Below, in pieces: positions 15,783 through 23,505 of a stretch of DNA of 24,741 nucleotides. This DNA comes from Candidatus Zhuqueibacterota bacterium (lineage in GTDB: Bacteria > Zhuqueibacterota > Zhuqueibacteria > Residuimicrobiales > Residuimicrobiaceae). The position numbers and the translations under genes are program-made. Within the stretch, counting starts at the first letter, position 1; each line of letters starts with the position of its first letter. The stretch covers positions 1-24,741 of the forward strand of contig JAFGSU010000189.1 of assembly GCA_016934435.1 (NCBI GenBank). Reading direction: 5' to 3'. Below the pieces are notes generated by a model that saw only the letters and a program-made list of their open reading frames with translations, searched no databases and was not told where the DNA came from.

Positions 15783-16460
15783 ATGAATAAATCCGTATAC
15801 ATCTTCATCGTTGCAGTCTTTGTTATGGCTACCATTCCGCTTACAACGGCGGCAGCACTCGACCCGGAAATCGCTTTTGTTTTAAAAGTAACGGGCAATG
15901 CAAAGGTCAAAACCGAAAGCACCCATTGGACGGATTTGAGTAAAGGGATGCGCCTGCACAGTGGCGATCAAATACGCACCGGCGCCAACACCCTGGTGGC
16001 CATCATTTTCATTGATGATAAAACCATGGTGAAAATTCGTTCCGATTCTGAAATCAGATTTACGGGCGAAAAAGTTCAAAAAGGTATTGCCAAAAAGCTG
16101 GCCATGGACATCGGCGATATGTGGGCGCGCGTCACCCCCGGCGGCGCCGGATTCCGTCTCGAGACGCCATCCGGGGTCGCAGCCGTCAAAGGCACGGAAT
16201 TCTACGGAATCACCGATTCATCCGGTGAAACCATCATCATCGGTATTGAAGGATTTATTGAGTTCTTTAATGAACTGGGCTCCATATTGATCGGCAAGGG
16301 ACAAACCGGCAGCGCGGCCAAAGGCGGCAAACCGGTTTTGACGGAGACGCCATCTTTTGATGACTGGGCAAAGACGGATACCATCGATGAACTGGATATC
16401 GAATTCGAGAATTCCGAGGGCGTAAAAAAACATCTAAAGATAAGATACAAGCAAAAATAA
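15783..16460 (+). CDS. Periplasmic FecR-domain protein
   Basis: 225 residues from the ATG at 15783 (GGGA seven bases upstream); an in-frame ATG at 15771 has no ribosome-binding site. The signal peptide is cleaved near Ala24. Residues ~30-165 carry a FecR domain: 'VTGNAKVKTESTHWTDLSKG', 'LHSGDQIRTGANTLVAIIF', 'KIRSDSEIRF', and the strong signature 'LETPSGVAAVKGTEF'. Unlike classical FecR, there is no N-terminal anti-sigma domain or inner-membrane helix, and no sigma factor or TonB receptor gene nearby. It is therefore a stand-alone periplasmic FecR module. The acidic C-terminus ('IDELDIEFENSEG') may bind a partner. FecR modules are often found beside CHASE2 proteins; here the barrel gene begins 17 bp downstream. 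Confidence 0.92.
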   Translation: MNKSVYIFIVAVFVMATIPLTTAAALDPEIAFVLKVTGNAKVKTESTHWTDLSKGMRLHSGDQIRTGANTLVAIIFIDDKTMVKIRSDSEIRFTGEKVQKGIAKKLAMDIGDMWARVTPGGAGFRLETPSGVAAVKGTEFYGITDSSGETIIIGIEGFIEFFNELGSILIGKGQTGSAAKGGKPVLTETPSFDDWAKTDTIDELDIEFENSEGVKKHLKIRYKQK

Positions 16461-16477
16461 GGCCTGGAGAGGCATCC

Positions 16478-19093
16478 ATGTTTAGGCAAGGCACTGTTTT
16501 TACACCACGGCAACTATGCATCGGCCTTATATTTCTGACATTGATTCTATTTCCGATTCATGCACAGACGCAGGGCATTTTGCTGCATCCGCCGATACCG
16601 ACTGCCCCGGAAGGGAAAACCATCTCCATTCTCGCCAGGTGTGAAGGGATTACTTCGCGCGTCCGGATTATGCGCATCTATTTTAAGGCGCCGCAACAAA
16701 CATCCTATCGATTTGTGGATATGCAACAGGGCGCAGATAATTGGGTTGGTCAAATTCCCAGCCGGTTCGTCACAAAAGACGGCGTACAATATTTTATCAC
16801 CGCCTTGTTAGACGACCAGAGCATCCTCACTTTTCCCGGTTTTAATCCCTATAATCAGCCGCAAGAGATTACCGTTACACCGGCGCCAGAACCGGCGCCA
16901 CAACCGGTGCAACCGCCCATCGTCGAACCGGAACAACTGTTACCGACAGCGGAGGAGGCGCCCGCTTTACTGCAGCCGGAACCGGAACCGGTTACCATCG
17001 CAGCCGTTGATTCAACCGCCCTGTTACCAGCGCCGGAACCTGCCGCCGATTCTTCCGCACAGTTTTTAATTCTGTCCCCTGAATCTCATGAAGCGTTGTT
17101 GCCCGACGATATGATTCTCGCCGTCTCGTTTTTCGCCGATAGCAGCGAACTGGACACCGCTTCACTGCAGATATTGCTGGACGGCAACGATGTGACCGCG
17201 TTCGCATCGAAAAGTCCGGCTTTGATCACCTATGAACCACGTGCATTGAAAAAAGGCAAACACTGGATCAGAGTCCATGCAAGCACTCTAAAGGGGCAAA
17301 GCGTCCCCCCCGCCGCGGTTTCTTTTGAGATCGTTGCCAGGGAAAAAGAGAAAAAAATATCATCGCGGATACGGGGACATGCATTCAGCGACCTGCGTCA
17401 TGAACAGTTTTTTATGCAAAAGCAGGCAGTCGGCATGGCCGGCGCCGATTTTTCCGGGCAATACGGCGCCCTTGAATTCGGCGGCAATTTTTTCATCACT
17501 TCATTAGAGGACAAAAAGTACCAGCCGCGAAACCGCTATGCTTTTCATCTGGGAACACGATGGCTGGGCATCAATGCCGGTGACGTCTACCCGCAGATGA
17601 ACGAACTCATCCTGTGGGGACGCCGCGTGCGCGGTCTGTCCGGATATGTACATCTCGGATTTTTCAACATCGACGGCGTCTACGGTGAGGTTAACCGGGC
17701 GGTTCCGAGTGTCGTGGCCACCACCCAGGACGTCGGCGGACAGGATTCTTCCTATGTTGTCCAGTACGGCGTTTTCCGGCAAAACCTGATCGGCATCCGC
17801 CCGTCGTTCGGCAGCGGCCGCAGGTTTCAGTTGGGATTCACGGTTGTTAAAATTAAGGACGACGTCGGCTCATTGAAATACGGGCTTTTACCCAAAGACA
17901 ATGTCGTTATGGGGCCGGATATCACTCTTTCATTTCTCCGCAACCGCATTCGCTTCGAGGCCGCTGTGGCGTTCAGTCTGCTCACCAACAATATTTATCC
18001 CGGTAGCACAAAAAAAGAGGAACTGGAAGATGTATTCGGTTCAGTGGATTTACCCATCGATCCGAAGGATATCGATTCCTGGCTGATCATCAACGACAGC
18101 ACCACGCCTCTGAATCCGCTGGAGCTCACTTCCCTGGCCTACCGCTTTCAGGTGCGGGTGAATTATTTCAATAACCTGATAACCGTCGGATACAAATCCA
18201 TCGGTCCGCAGTATATTTCCCTGGGCAATCCCTGGCTGCGCACCGATATTCAGGGGCTTTTCTTTTCCGATCGGGTGCGCCTGTGGCAAAATCGAGTGTA
18301 TCTGTCGTTTGGCTATGAAGGGATGGCGGATAATTATTCACGACAGGATGACGAGACGGTTCTCGATCTGCGCACTCTTAATTATGCTCTGACACTCTAT
18401 CCGGGCAATAAATGGCCGACTGTCAATATTAATATGAGAGATCACTATCGCAACAACCATTTGCGATCCATCTATTACGACACCCTGCAGGTAAGTGATG
18501 GGCCCGATTTTATTCCGGATACCAGCTACATCGCACGCGATTCGCGCGAACGCCAGCTGTTCCGCGATTTTTCCGTACAGGCGAGTCAGAATTTCAACCT
18601 TCTTAATTTGCGGCATCAGATATTTCTGACATATATCCTCAGTAAAAATATCGATCAATTCAAAGCCACTCGACTGCCGGGCACCCTGCCGCAGGAAATG
18701 AGCAATACCATCGCCATGTTTTCGCTGACGACCAACTATCGGTTCCCATTGAAAACAACCCTGTCATTAGCCGCCAACCAGAATAAGATCAGTCTGAATC
18801 AGACCGTCAGTTATAACAGTATCAGTCTGGGGGGCGAATACAAAATAATGGGAAATAGACTAACATGTTACGGCGAGGCGCGCTATACTATGATCAATAA
18901 CTGGATGAACGCGGTCAAAACAGGCATGAACCGCGCCCAAATCCGGTTAGGCGCCAACTGGCAGCTCGCCTCAAGCCATTCCCTGATTGCGGACGTCAAT
19001 ATGATGCGGAACTCTGGCGATATCATTTCGGCGAACGGTAAATCATCCTACGATGATATCTTGCTTCGTCTACGATATGATAAATATTTCTAA
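16478..19093 (+). CDS. Large outer-membrane beta-barrel with Ig-like and Pro-rich periplasmic arm
   Basis: 871 residues; signal peptide cleaved near Ala29; GGAGAGG precedes the ATG. Residues ~31-130 form an Ig-like module ('VRIMRIYFKAPQ', 'WVGQIPSRFVTKDGVQYFI'). Residues ~135-195 are a Pro/Glu/Ala-rich linker ('APEPAPQPVQPP', 'QPEPEPV'), long enough to cross part of the periplasm. Residues ~197-290 are a second Ig-like domain ('LQILLDGNDVTAF'). Residues ~300-871 alternate polar and aromatic residues in many strands and end 'LRLRYDKYF', a good outer-membrane insertion signal. There is no plug or TonB box, so it is not a TonB-dependent receptor. It may be the outer-membrane part of an envelope-sensing system with FecR and the CHASE2 cyclase. 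Its gene ends seven bases before the cyclase start. Confidence 0.85.
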   Translation: MFRQGTVFTPRQLCIGLIFLTLILFPIHAQTQGILLHPPIPTAPEGKTISILARCEGITSRVRIMRIYFKAPQQTSYRFVDMQQGADNWVGQIPSRFVTKDGVQYFITALLDDQSILTFPGFNPYNQPQEITVTPAPEPAPQPVQPPIVEPEQLLPTAEEAPALLQPEPEPVTIAAVDSTALLPAPEPAADSSAQFLILSPESHEALLPDDMILAVSFFADSSELDTASLQILLDGNDVTAFASKSPALITYEPRALKKGKHWIRVHASTLKGQSVPPAAVSFEIVAREKEKKISSRIRGHAFSDLRHEQFFMQKQAVGMAGADFSGQYGALEFGGNFFITSLEDKKYQPRNRYAFHLGTRWLGINAGDVYPQMNELILWGRRVRGLSGYVHLGFFNIDGVYGEVNRAVPSVVATTQDVGGQDSSYVVQYGVFRQNLIGIRPSFGSGRRFQLGFTVVKIKDDVGSLKYGLLPKDNVVMGPDITLSFLRNRIRFEAAVAFSLLTNNIYPGSTKKEELEDVFGSVDLPIDPKDIDSWLIINDSTTPLNPLELTSLAYRFQVRVNYFNNLITVGYKSIGPQYISLGNPWLRTDIQGLFFSDRVRLWQNRVYLSFGYEGMADNYSRQDDETVLDLRTLNYALTLYPGNKWPTVNINMRDHYRNNHLRSIYYDTLQVSDGPDFIPDTSYIARDSRERQLFRDFSVQASQNFNLLNLRHQIFLTYILSKNIDQFKATRLPGTLPQEMSNTIAMFSLTTNYRFPLKTTLSLAANQNKISLNQTVSYNSISLGGEYKIMGNRLTCYGEARYTMINNWMNAVKTGMNRAQIRLGANWQLASSHSLIADVNMMRNSGDIISANGKSSYDDILLRLRYDKYF

Positions 19094-19100
19094 AGCAAGA

Positions 19101-21221
19101 ATGATAATGAAAAAAAAGCAATTGACAAAGAATCGCTATCTCACTATTATTGTTTTATCTTTAACCGCGGTGATCATGGCCTTGATCGTATCGAGTTTTG
19201 GCTTATTCAAGAATCTGCAGTTAAAGACCGTTAATACATTTTTTTATTTTCGGGGACCTTCTGTCCCTTCCGACACGAACATTGTCATCATTGCACTGGA
19301 TGATCAAACCATCAAGAGCATGCCGGCAAAGATGCCTTATCCGCGCAGTTATTACGCTCGACTGGTACAAAACCTGTCGCGCGCCGGCGCCAGGCTGGTG
19401 GTTTTCGATATCGAATTCACCGAACCCAGCGTCGCCGATCCTCGGGAAGACCTCTATCTGGCGGACGCCATTTACAACGCAAAAAACGTAATTCTGGCCG
19501 GTAAAGTCGTGCTAAATGTGAACAAACGCATCGAGCATAATGCTTTTGTCATCAAACCCATCGATACGTTGCTGGCCGTACAGCCGTTATGGGGCATTGT
19601 CAATGTGCCGGAAGACATCGATGGATTCATCCGTTCGTATTTGTTATATCAGCCTGTGGGGCAAACGCGTTATTACCCGCTGGCCATCCAGGCTGTGAGG
19701 GCGCTGCAGGATAATGGCGATCAGAAAGAGCCCCTTTCGACCAAAAACGCATTCATTGTCGGCGATACCTGGATTCCCAAGGTATTGGCCAACACCATGT
19801 ACATCAATTTTCGCGGTCCAGCCGGGACTATTCGGACCTATTCGCTGGCGAGTGTTTTGGACGACGAATCATTTGATCTTGTGGAAGATGAAGATACCGA
19901 TATTTTTGAGCAGCATCTCGCCTGGGGAACCTTCAGAAACAAGATTGTATTTATCGGCTCTACAGCCGAAGAATTGCAGGATAATAAATTCACACCGTTT
20001 TTTGAATATCGCAGCGTTAAGCAGAAAATGCCCGGAGTTGAATTGCACGCCAATGCTCTGAGCACCATCCTGCGCCGTGATTTTCTGCGTGATATGAATT
20101 TCGGCATTGTTTTATGCGTCGTCCTGGTGGCAGCGATTGTAACAGGAATCATGACTCTATCTCTTCGTCCGTTTCGGGCTTTCGCCGCGGTCATTGTTCT
20201 GATCGTGTTTATTCTGCTCGTTACGGTGCAGCTATTCAGTCGTTTGCACCTGATTTTGCCCGTAACCATCCCGGTCGTGGCTGTTTCATTCTCGTTTGTC
20301 ATGAATCTGATCTCACAGATTATCGTGGAACAGCGGGAAAAAAAGCGCATCCGCCAGACGTTTCAACAGTACGTGGCGCCGGCCGTGGTGGAGAAAATGC
20401 TCAGTTCGGGTGAGTTGCCGAGTTACGGTGGCGAACGTATAGAACTGACTGTTCTGTTCTCCGATATTCGCAATTTTACCAGATTCAGCGAGAGCCACGA
20501 ACCTGAATTTGTGGTCTCGCGTCTGTCCGATTACCTCAGCCGCATGGTTGAAGTGATTTTTAAATATAACGGCACACTGGACAAGTTTGTCGGGGATGAA
20601 ATTATGGCGCTTTTTGGCGCGCCCTACTTTCTGGTCGACCATGCTGATCGCGCTTGCCGAACAGCTCTGGAGATGGTCGCTCATCTCCGGGCCATGCAGA
20701 AAACATGGTCTGAGAACGGGGAATCGCTGTTTAACATCGGAATCGGTATTAATACCGGCAAGGTCATCGTCGGCAACCTTGGATCGAAACAATTATTCGA
20801 CTATACAGTGATCGGCGATCAGGTGAATATCGGAGCGCGGTTGGAAGGCGCTAACAAGGAATACGGCACCACGATTATCATAAGTGAAAATACCTACGAA
20901 CGGGTAAAAGAAAGCGCCCGGGTGCGGGAATTGGACAGAGTGCGATTACTGGGTCGAAGTAAACCCATCCGCATCTTTGAGTTACGCGGCATGGAACCAC
21001 TCGCTCAGATCGAACAGGACTATATCATCGATGTATATTCTCTGGGATTAACGGCCTATCGCGAACGTCATTGGGCAGAAGCGCTGAAACAATTTCGCCG
21101 CGTTTTGCGTTATTTCCCTACGGATGGTCCCTCCCGGGTGTACATTAAAAGGTGCCTGTACTACCTGGAGCAACCCGTACCGTTCACCTGGGATGGAATA
21201 TTTGAAATGAAACAAAAATGA
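19101..21221 (+). CDS. CHASE2-domain class III adenylate cyclase
   Basis: 706 residues from the ATG at 19101, seven bases after the barrel gene; the frame is open to 19053 but would overlap that gene. One N-terminal helix (~13-32), a periplasmic CHASE2 sensor (~35-325; 'IVIIALDDQTIK', 'RAGARLVVFDIEF'), three membrane helices (~330-405), then a class III cyclase domain (~445-625). Catalytic residues are intact: metal Asp455 ('LFSDIRNF') and Asp499 ('VGDEIMALFG'), adenine-selecting Lys495, Thr569 at the second purine position (class IIIb pattern), and Asn576/Arg580 of the transition-state pair. It should make cAMP from ATP in the cytoplasm in response to a periplasmic signal. The C-terminal ~70 residues resemble a TPR hairpin ('AEALKQFRRVLRYFP'), common in such cyclases. 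Confidence 0.96.
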   Translation: MIMKKKQLTKNRYLTIIVLSLTAVIMALIVSSFGLFKNLQLKTVNTFFYFRGPSVPSDTNIVIIALDDQTIKSMPAKMPYPRSYYARLVQNLSRAGARLVVFDIEFTEPSVADPREDLYLADAIYNAKNVILAGKVVLNVNKRIEHNAFVIKPIDTLLAVQPLWGIVNVPEDIDGFIRSYLLYQPVGQTRYYPLAIQAVRALQDNGDQKEPLSTKNAFIVGDTWIPKVLANTMYINFRGPAGTIRTYSLASVLDDESFDLVEDEDTDIFEQHLAWGTFRNKIVFIGSTAEELQDNKFTPFFEYRSVKQKMPGVELHANALSTILRRDFLRDMNFGIVLCVVLVAAIVTGIMTLSLRPFRAFAAVIVLIVFILLVTVQLFSRLHLILPVTIPVVAVSFSFVMNLISQIIVEQREKKRIRQTFQQYVAPAVVEKMLSSGELPSYGGERIELTVLFSDIRNFTRFSESHEPEFVVSRLSDYLSRMVEVIFKYNGTLDKFVGDEIMALFGAPYFLVDHADRACRTALEMVAHLRAMQKTWSENGESLFNIGIGINTGKVIVGNLGSKQLFDYTVIGDQVNIGARLEGANKEYGTTIIISENTYERVKESARVRELDRVRLLGRSKPIRIFELRGMEPLAQIEQDYIIDVYSLGLTAYRERHWAEALKQFRRVLRYFPTDGPSRVYIKRCLYYLEQPVPFTWDGIFEMKQK

Positions 21222-21255
21222 CAGCAACTTTTTCTCAATCGCAAAAGGAGGGCAT

Positions 21256-21435
21256 ATGGACGAGCAGCAGGAAACCAAGAATCCGGTGGAGATCGGCGAA
21301 TACAAAGGGAGACCCATTATCACATTGAATCCCGGTGAACGATTTCCATTTTCATTTGGCGTCAATAAAGCCAAATTAATCCTCGCGCATCTGGATGATA
21401 TCAAAGCCTTTGTGGAAAAATATGAAAAAGAATAG
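21256..21435 (+). CDS. Small conserved-looking soluble protein, 59 residues
   Basis: Reading frame ATG 21256 to TAG 21433-21435, missed by a 60-residue cutoff. AGGAGG (21246-21251) four bases upstream is among the strongest ribosome-binding sites here. The sequence starts MDEQQE, then has 'EIGEYKGRPIITLNPGERF', 'PFSFGVNKAKLILAHLDDIK' and a charged 'AFVEKYEKE' tail. It is a soluble strand-strand-helix-like pattern with no signal peptide. I recall similar 'GEYKG-P-I ... FSFG--KA--I' small proteins of unknown function in diverse bacteria; this is memory, not a search. It follows the cyclase by 34 bp and ends the cluster, so it may be co-expressed and possibly bind the cyclase or cAMP output. Function unknown. 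Confidence 0.85.
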   Translation: MDEQQETKNPVEIGEYKGRPIITLNPGERFPFSFGVNKAKLILAHLDDIKAFVEKYEKE

Positions 21436-21480
21436 GTGGGCGATCATTTTTTAATCTGCTTAATTCCCACACCAATTCAG

Positions 21481-21547
21481 TGCCCGCAGGTTAATTAGTC
21501 AACCCGGTTGGTGGCCATTTTCATTTACGCACGCAGGGTGACACCGA
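21481..21547 (+). repeat. Degenerate direct repeat, copy 1
   Basis: 67 bases, beginning TGCCCGCAGGTTAATT and ending GGGTGACACCGA. It aligns end to end with copy 2 (21626-21693): near-identical ends, diverged middle with small indels. Copies lie on either side of the terminator hairpin. Neither encodes anything convincing. Confidence 0.6.
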
Positions 21548-21586
21548 TCAAGTCCTACATATCTGAGCCCGAAATAGCACAAAAAA

Positions 21587-21608
21587 AAAGCCGCTGAATA
21601 GCGGCTTT
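21587..21608 (-). terminator. Rho-independent terminator (best for minus-strand gene)
   Basis: AAAGCCGCT (21587-21595) and AGCGGCTTT (21600-21608) form a perfect nine-pair stem with a GAAT loop. On the minus strand the stem is followed by an unbroken run of T (the A-run at 21581-21589), so it terminates the barrel/TPR gene ending at 21726. On the plus strand the tail is only TTTAT, so termination of the cyclase cluster is less certain. Confidence 0.9.
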
Positions 21609-21625
21609 ATAATGTCACGATTTAA

Positions 21626-21693
21626 TGCCTGCAGGTTAATTGAGTCATCCTGTGAGTGGCATATCGTCCGTTCAGTTCACGGGGTAACACCGA
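21626..21693 (+). repeat. Degenerate direct repeat, copy 2
   Basis: 68 bases, beginning TGCCTGCAGGTTAATTGAG and ending GGGGTAACACCGA; partner of 21481-21547, spaced 145 bases start to start. A shorter, weaker echo of the first bases (TGCCTGCAAATTGAATTAG) occurs near 23069. The 21436-21725 gap otherwise holds only the terminator. Confidence 0.6.
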
Positions 21694-21725
21694 ATTTGGG
21701 CAATGACACATCGATAGTTACAGGA

Positions 21726-23033
21726 CTATAGTCTACTCAGCCACTGACGAGCTTTTCCGGTATATTCGCTTTCAGGATACTCATCGATGAGGGCCTGAAA
21801 GTAAGATTTTGCCTTATCGCGTTCGTTCATATTATAATGACAGCGGCCCAGCATGATGGTTGCATCATCTCGCTTGGTCGTATGGTGATAAGTGAACACC
21901 TTTTGGAATGCATCCGCCGCGGAGCTGTATTCCCGCAGGCCGAAGAGGCATTCTCCGATCCAGTATTGACAATTGCTCACCAGATCGTGATCGGGATACC
22001 GGCTCATCAGGTCGGAAAATCCGTTGATGGCCGAGCGATAGTTACGGCTGTAAAAAAGACGCAACGCCTCTTCATAGTTAGCCGAAAAGCCGCCGGCGGT
22101 ATAAGGAGCCGTACCGGTGCGTTGCAATGAAGTCTCCAGGTCGGCGATTCTCTGATTCTTGAAAGTGAGGGTAGATTTGAGATCGTCCAACTCCTCATCT
22201 TTGTTCTCGATCAAACCGTTCAATTCATCGACGCGTGATTTCAGTCGGACATACTGTTCCATACTGAGTTCGGTATCGCTGGCTTCCAGCTTGTCCAATT
22301 TGGCCTCGAACATGGCCAACTTTTCGTTGCCGCCCGAGGCTTCGGCGCCGCTGGTGACACCGTACTCGGTGCCGCTCAGTGCCAGCAAGTCGGCATCGGA
22401 GGGTTCGGCGCGTGTCGGACGTTTGCCTAGGTAATAGGTAAATCCCACACGGGTGTTCAGGTAACCGTCTTTAGATTTACCCAACTCGGCGCCATCCAGG
22501 GCATCGCCAGTGCTGAACCGGTAATCGGCCAGCAAATTGATGGCGGTTTGCGGCGTTACCATGACTTCCATGCCGCCGCCATAGATGAATGATCCGTCAA
22601 AGAATCTTTCATCTTCGAAATCCTCGGATCCAATAGCCCAGGGTTTGTTTCTAGTATAACCAAAACTAACCACACCGGCGCCAATGGATACATAGGGATT
22701 GAATTTGCCCGGTTTGGTGAGGTGGATATTGGCCTTGAGATCTCCGTTTATCAGGCTGGTCTGAAAGGTGTTGTAGGTAAAGCCGTCGTTCAGGGTGCCA
22801 TAGCCCAATCCAAACGATAAATCAAAGTACTTGCCGAGATAAAAACGGGCCATGAATTCCCCGGCAAGTCCGGCGCCGGTATGCAGAACATCACAATATG
22901 CTTTCTGAAAACCGAGATTGAATCCGAGACCGATATTGGGTTGTTCTTTGGCCGCCGCAGTAGTCTCCGCCCCATGCACAATCGTGAAAAGGCAAAGACA
23001 GGTAACTAAAAGGAGTATAGCGATGTGTTTCAT
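21726..23033 (-). CDS. Outer-membrane beta-barrel fused to coiled coil and CpoB/YbgF-like TPR domain
   Basis: 435 residues from the ATG at 23033 (GAGAGG five bases upstream); 15 extra upstream codons are rejected. Signal peptide cleaved near residue 21. Residues ~30-200 look like a small OmpA/OMP_b-brl barrel ('NIGLGFNLGFQ', 'FDLSFGLGYGTLNDGF', 'NPYVSIGAGVVSFGY', ending 'YLNTRVGFTYYLGKR'). Residues ~235-300 are a heptad-rich coiled coil ('KLDKLEASDTELSMEQYVRL', 'VDELNGLIENKDEELDDLKS'). Residues ~315-435 are three TPR-like units ('YEEALRLFYSRNYRSAINGF', 'YWIGECLFGLREYSSAADAF', 'RCHYNMNERDKAKSYFQALI') as in CpoB/YbgF. It would anchor a periplasmic TPR scaffold to the outer membrane, perhaps in envelope organisation near Tol-Pal or T9SS parts. 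Single gene with its own terminator. Confidence 0.87.
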   Translation of the reverse strand: MKHIAILLLVTCLCLFTIVHGAETTAAAKEQPNIGLGFNLGFQKAYCDVLHTGAGLAGEFMARFYLGKYFDLSFGLGYGTLNDGFTYNTFQTSLINGDLKANIHLTKPGKFNPYVSIGAGVVSFGYTRNKPWAIGSEDFEDERFFDGSFIYGGGMEVMVTPQTAINLLADYRFSTGDALDGAELGKSKDGYLNTRVGFTYYLGKRPTRAEPSDADLLALSGTEYGVTSGAEASGGNEKLAMFEAKLDKLEASDTELSMEQYVRLKSRVDELNGLIENKDEELDDLKSTLTFKNQRIADLETSLQRTGTAPYTAGGFSANYEEALRLFYSRNYRSAINGFSDLMSRYPDHDLVSNCQYWIGECLFGLREYSSAADAFQKVFTYHHTTKRDDATIMLGRCHYNMNERDKAKSYFQALIDEYPESEYTGKARQWLSRL

Positions 23034-23165
23034 AATTGCCTCTCCCCTAATGATGCCGTTCGAGTAATATGCCTGCAAATTGAATTAGACTCCATTGCTG
23101 GAAATAACTGGTTGCTCATGCTGCCATCAAATCAGCTCCGAGCACATGATTCGCAACGAATCTTG

Positions 23166-23182
23166 TGCAACTTTTATACCAA
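23166..23182 (-). promoter_or_regulatory. Sigma54-like -24/-12 promoter of the barrel/TPR gene
   Basis: Minus-strand TTGGTATAAAAGTTGCA matches YTGGCAC-N5-TTGCW well: GG at -24, GC at -12, exactly ten bases between, and a perfect TTGCA. Mismatches are C to T at two -24 positions and one G. Predicted start near 23154 leaves a ~120-base leader before the ATG at 23033. No RpoN or activator gene is in the window. Confidence 0.45.
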
Positions 23183-23359
23183 TTGCCGCGGCGCCTCCTT
23201 TTTTTGAATCGTTTATGAATAGAGCGTTTAGTTCGGAATCTCTTTTTAGTCTAATATTATCAATTAATTAAAAAAAGTTGAAAAGGCTCTACTCCACAGA
23301 GTAAAAATTATGTAGAGATATGACCATTGTCACATAAAAACTGATTGAAAAACGTGCAT

Positions 23360-23384
23360 TCGCTGTATCATTATCATACAGCGA
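23360..23384. promoter_or_regulatory. Perfect inverted repeat, possible enhancer or operator
   Basis: TCGCTGTAT (23360-23368), seven-base spacer CATTATC, ATACAGCGA (23376-23384). It lies about 180 bases upstream of the -24 box at 23166-23182, a usual distance for an activator site at a sigma54 promoter. It could instead be a hairpin ending the adhesin-like gene, but the nearest T-run on the minus strand is seven bases past the stem. Confidence 0.4.
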
Positions 23385-23505
23385 TTCGGTGAAAAACACT
23401 CCGTCATAAACTAAAAAAAGGAATTAAGAATATAAATATATATAAAGTAGAGACATACGTAATTGATCAATTATTGTGCGGCATTCAATCATCAAAATAC
23501 AAAAG

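Larger units (their letters stand above)
23034..23505. other. 472-bp regulatory-looking intergenic region
   Basis: No gene is supportable. It holds the sigma54-like element at 23166-23182 and the dyad at 23360-23384 (listed separately), a looser inverted pair CTCTAC/GTAGAG (23287-23292 and 23312-23317), and a 14-bp AT palindrome TAATTGATCAATTA (23460-23473). Base composition falls sharply to the right of about 23210. Since both flanking genes read leftward, it contains the promoter of the barrel/TPR gene and the 3' end signals of the adhesin-like gene. Confidence 0.5.

Noticed and set aside
16870..17050. Tandem-repeat or microsatellite signal in CCGGCGCC/GAACCG-rich DNA
   Set aside because: It is explained by Pro/Glu/Ala codons of the barrel protein's linker and has no fixed repeat unit.
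19053..19100. Upstream in-frame ATG for the cyclase
   Set aside because: It lies inside the end of the barrel gene, and the extra residues do not resemble the N-terminus of CHASE2 proteins, which starts with short basic residues then a helix.
23360..23384. Fur-box reading of the inverted repeat
   Set aside because: GATAATGATA within it resembles Fur hexamers only partly; the dyad centre does not match the Fur consensus and no iron gene follows.
23460..23473. 14-bp perfect palindrome TAATTGATCAATTA
   Set aside because: In this very AT-rich stretch such palindromes arise easily by chance, and it has no second copy or clear placement.
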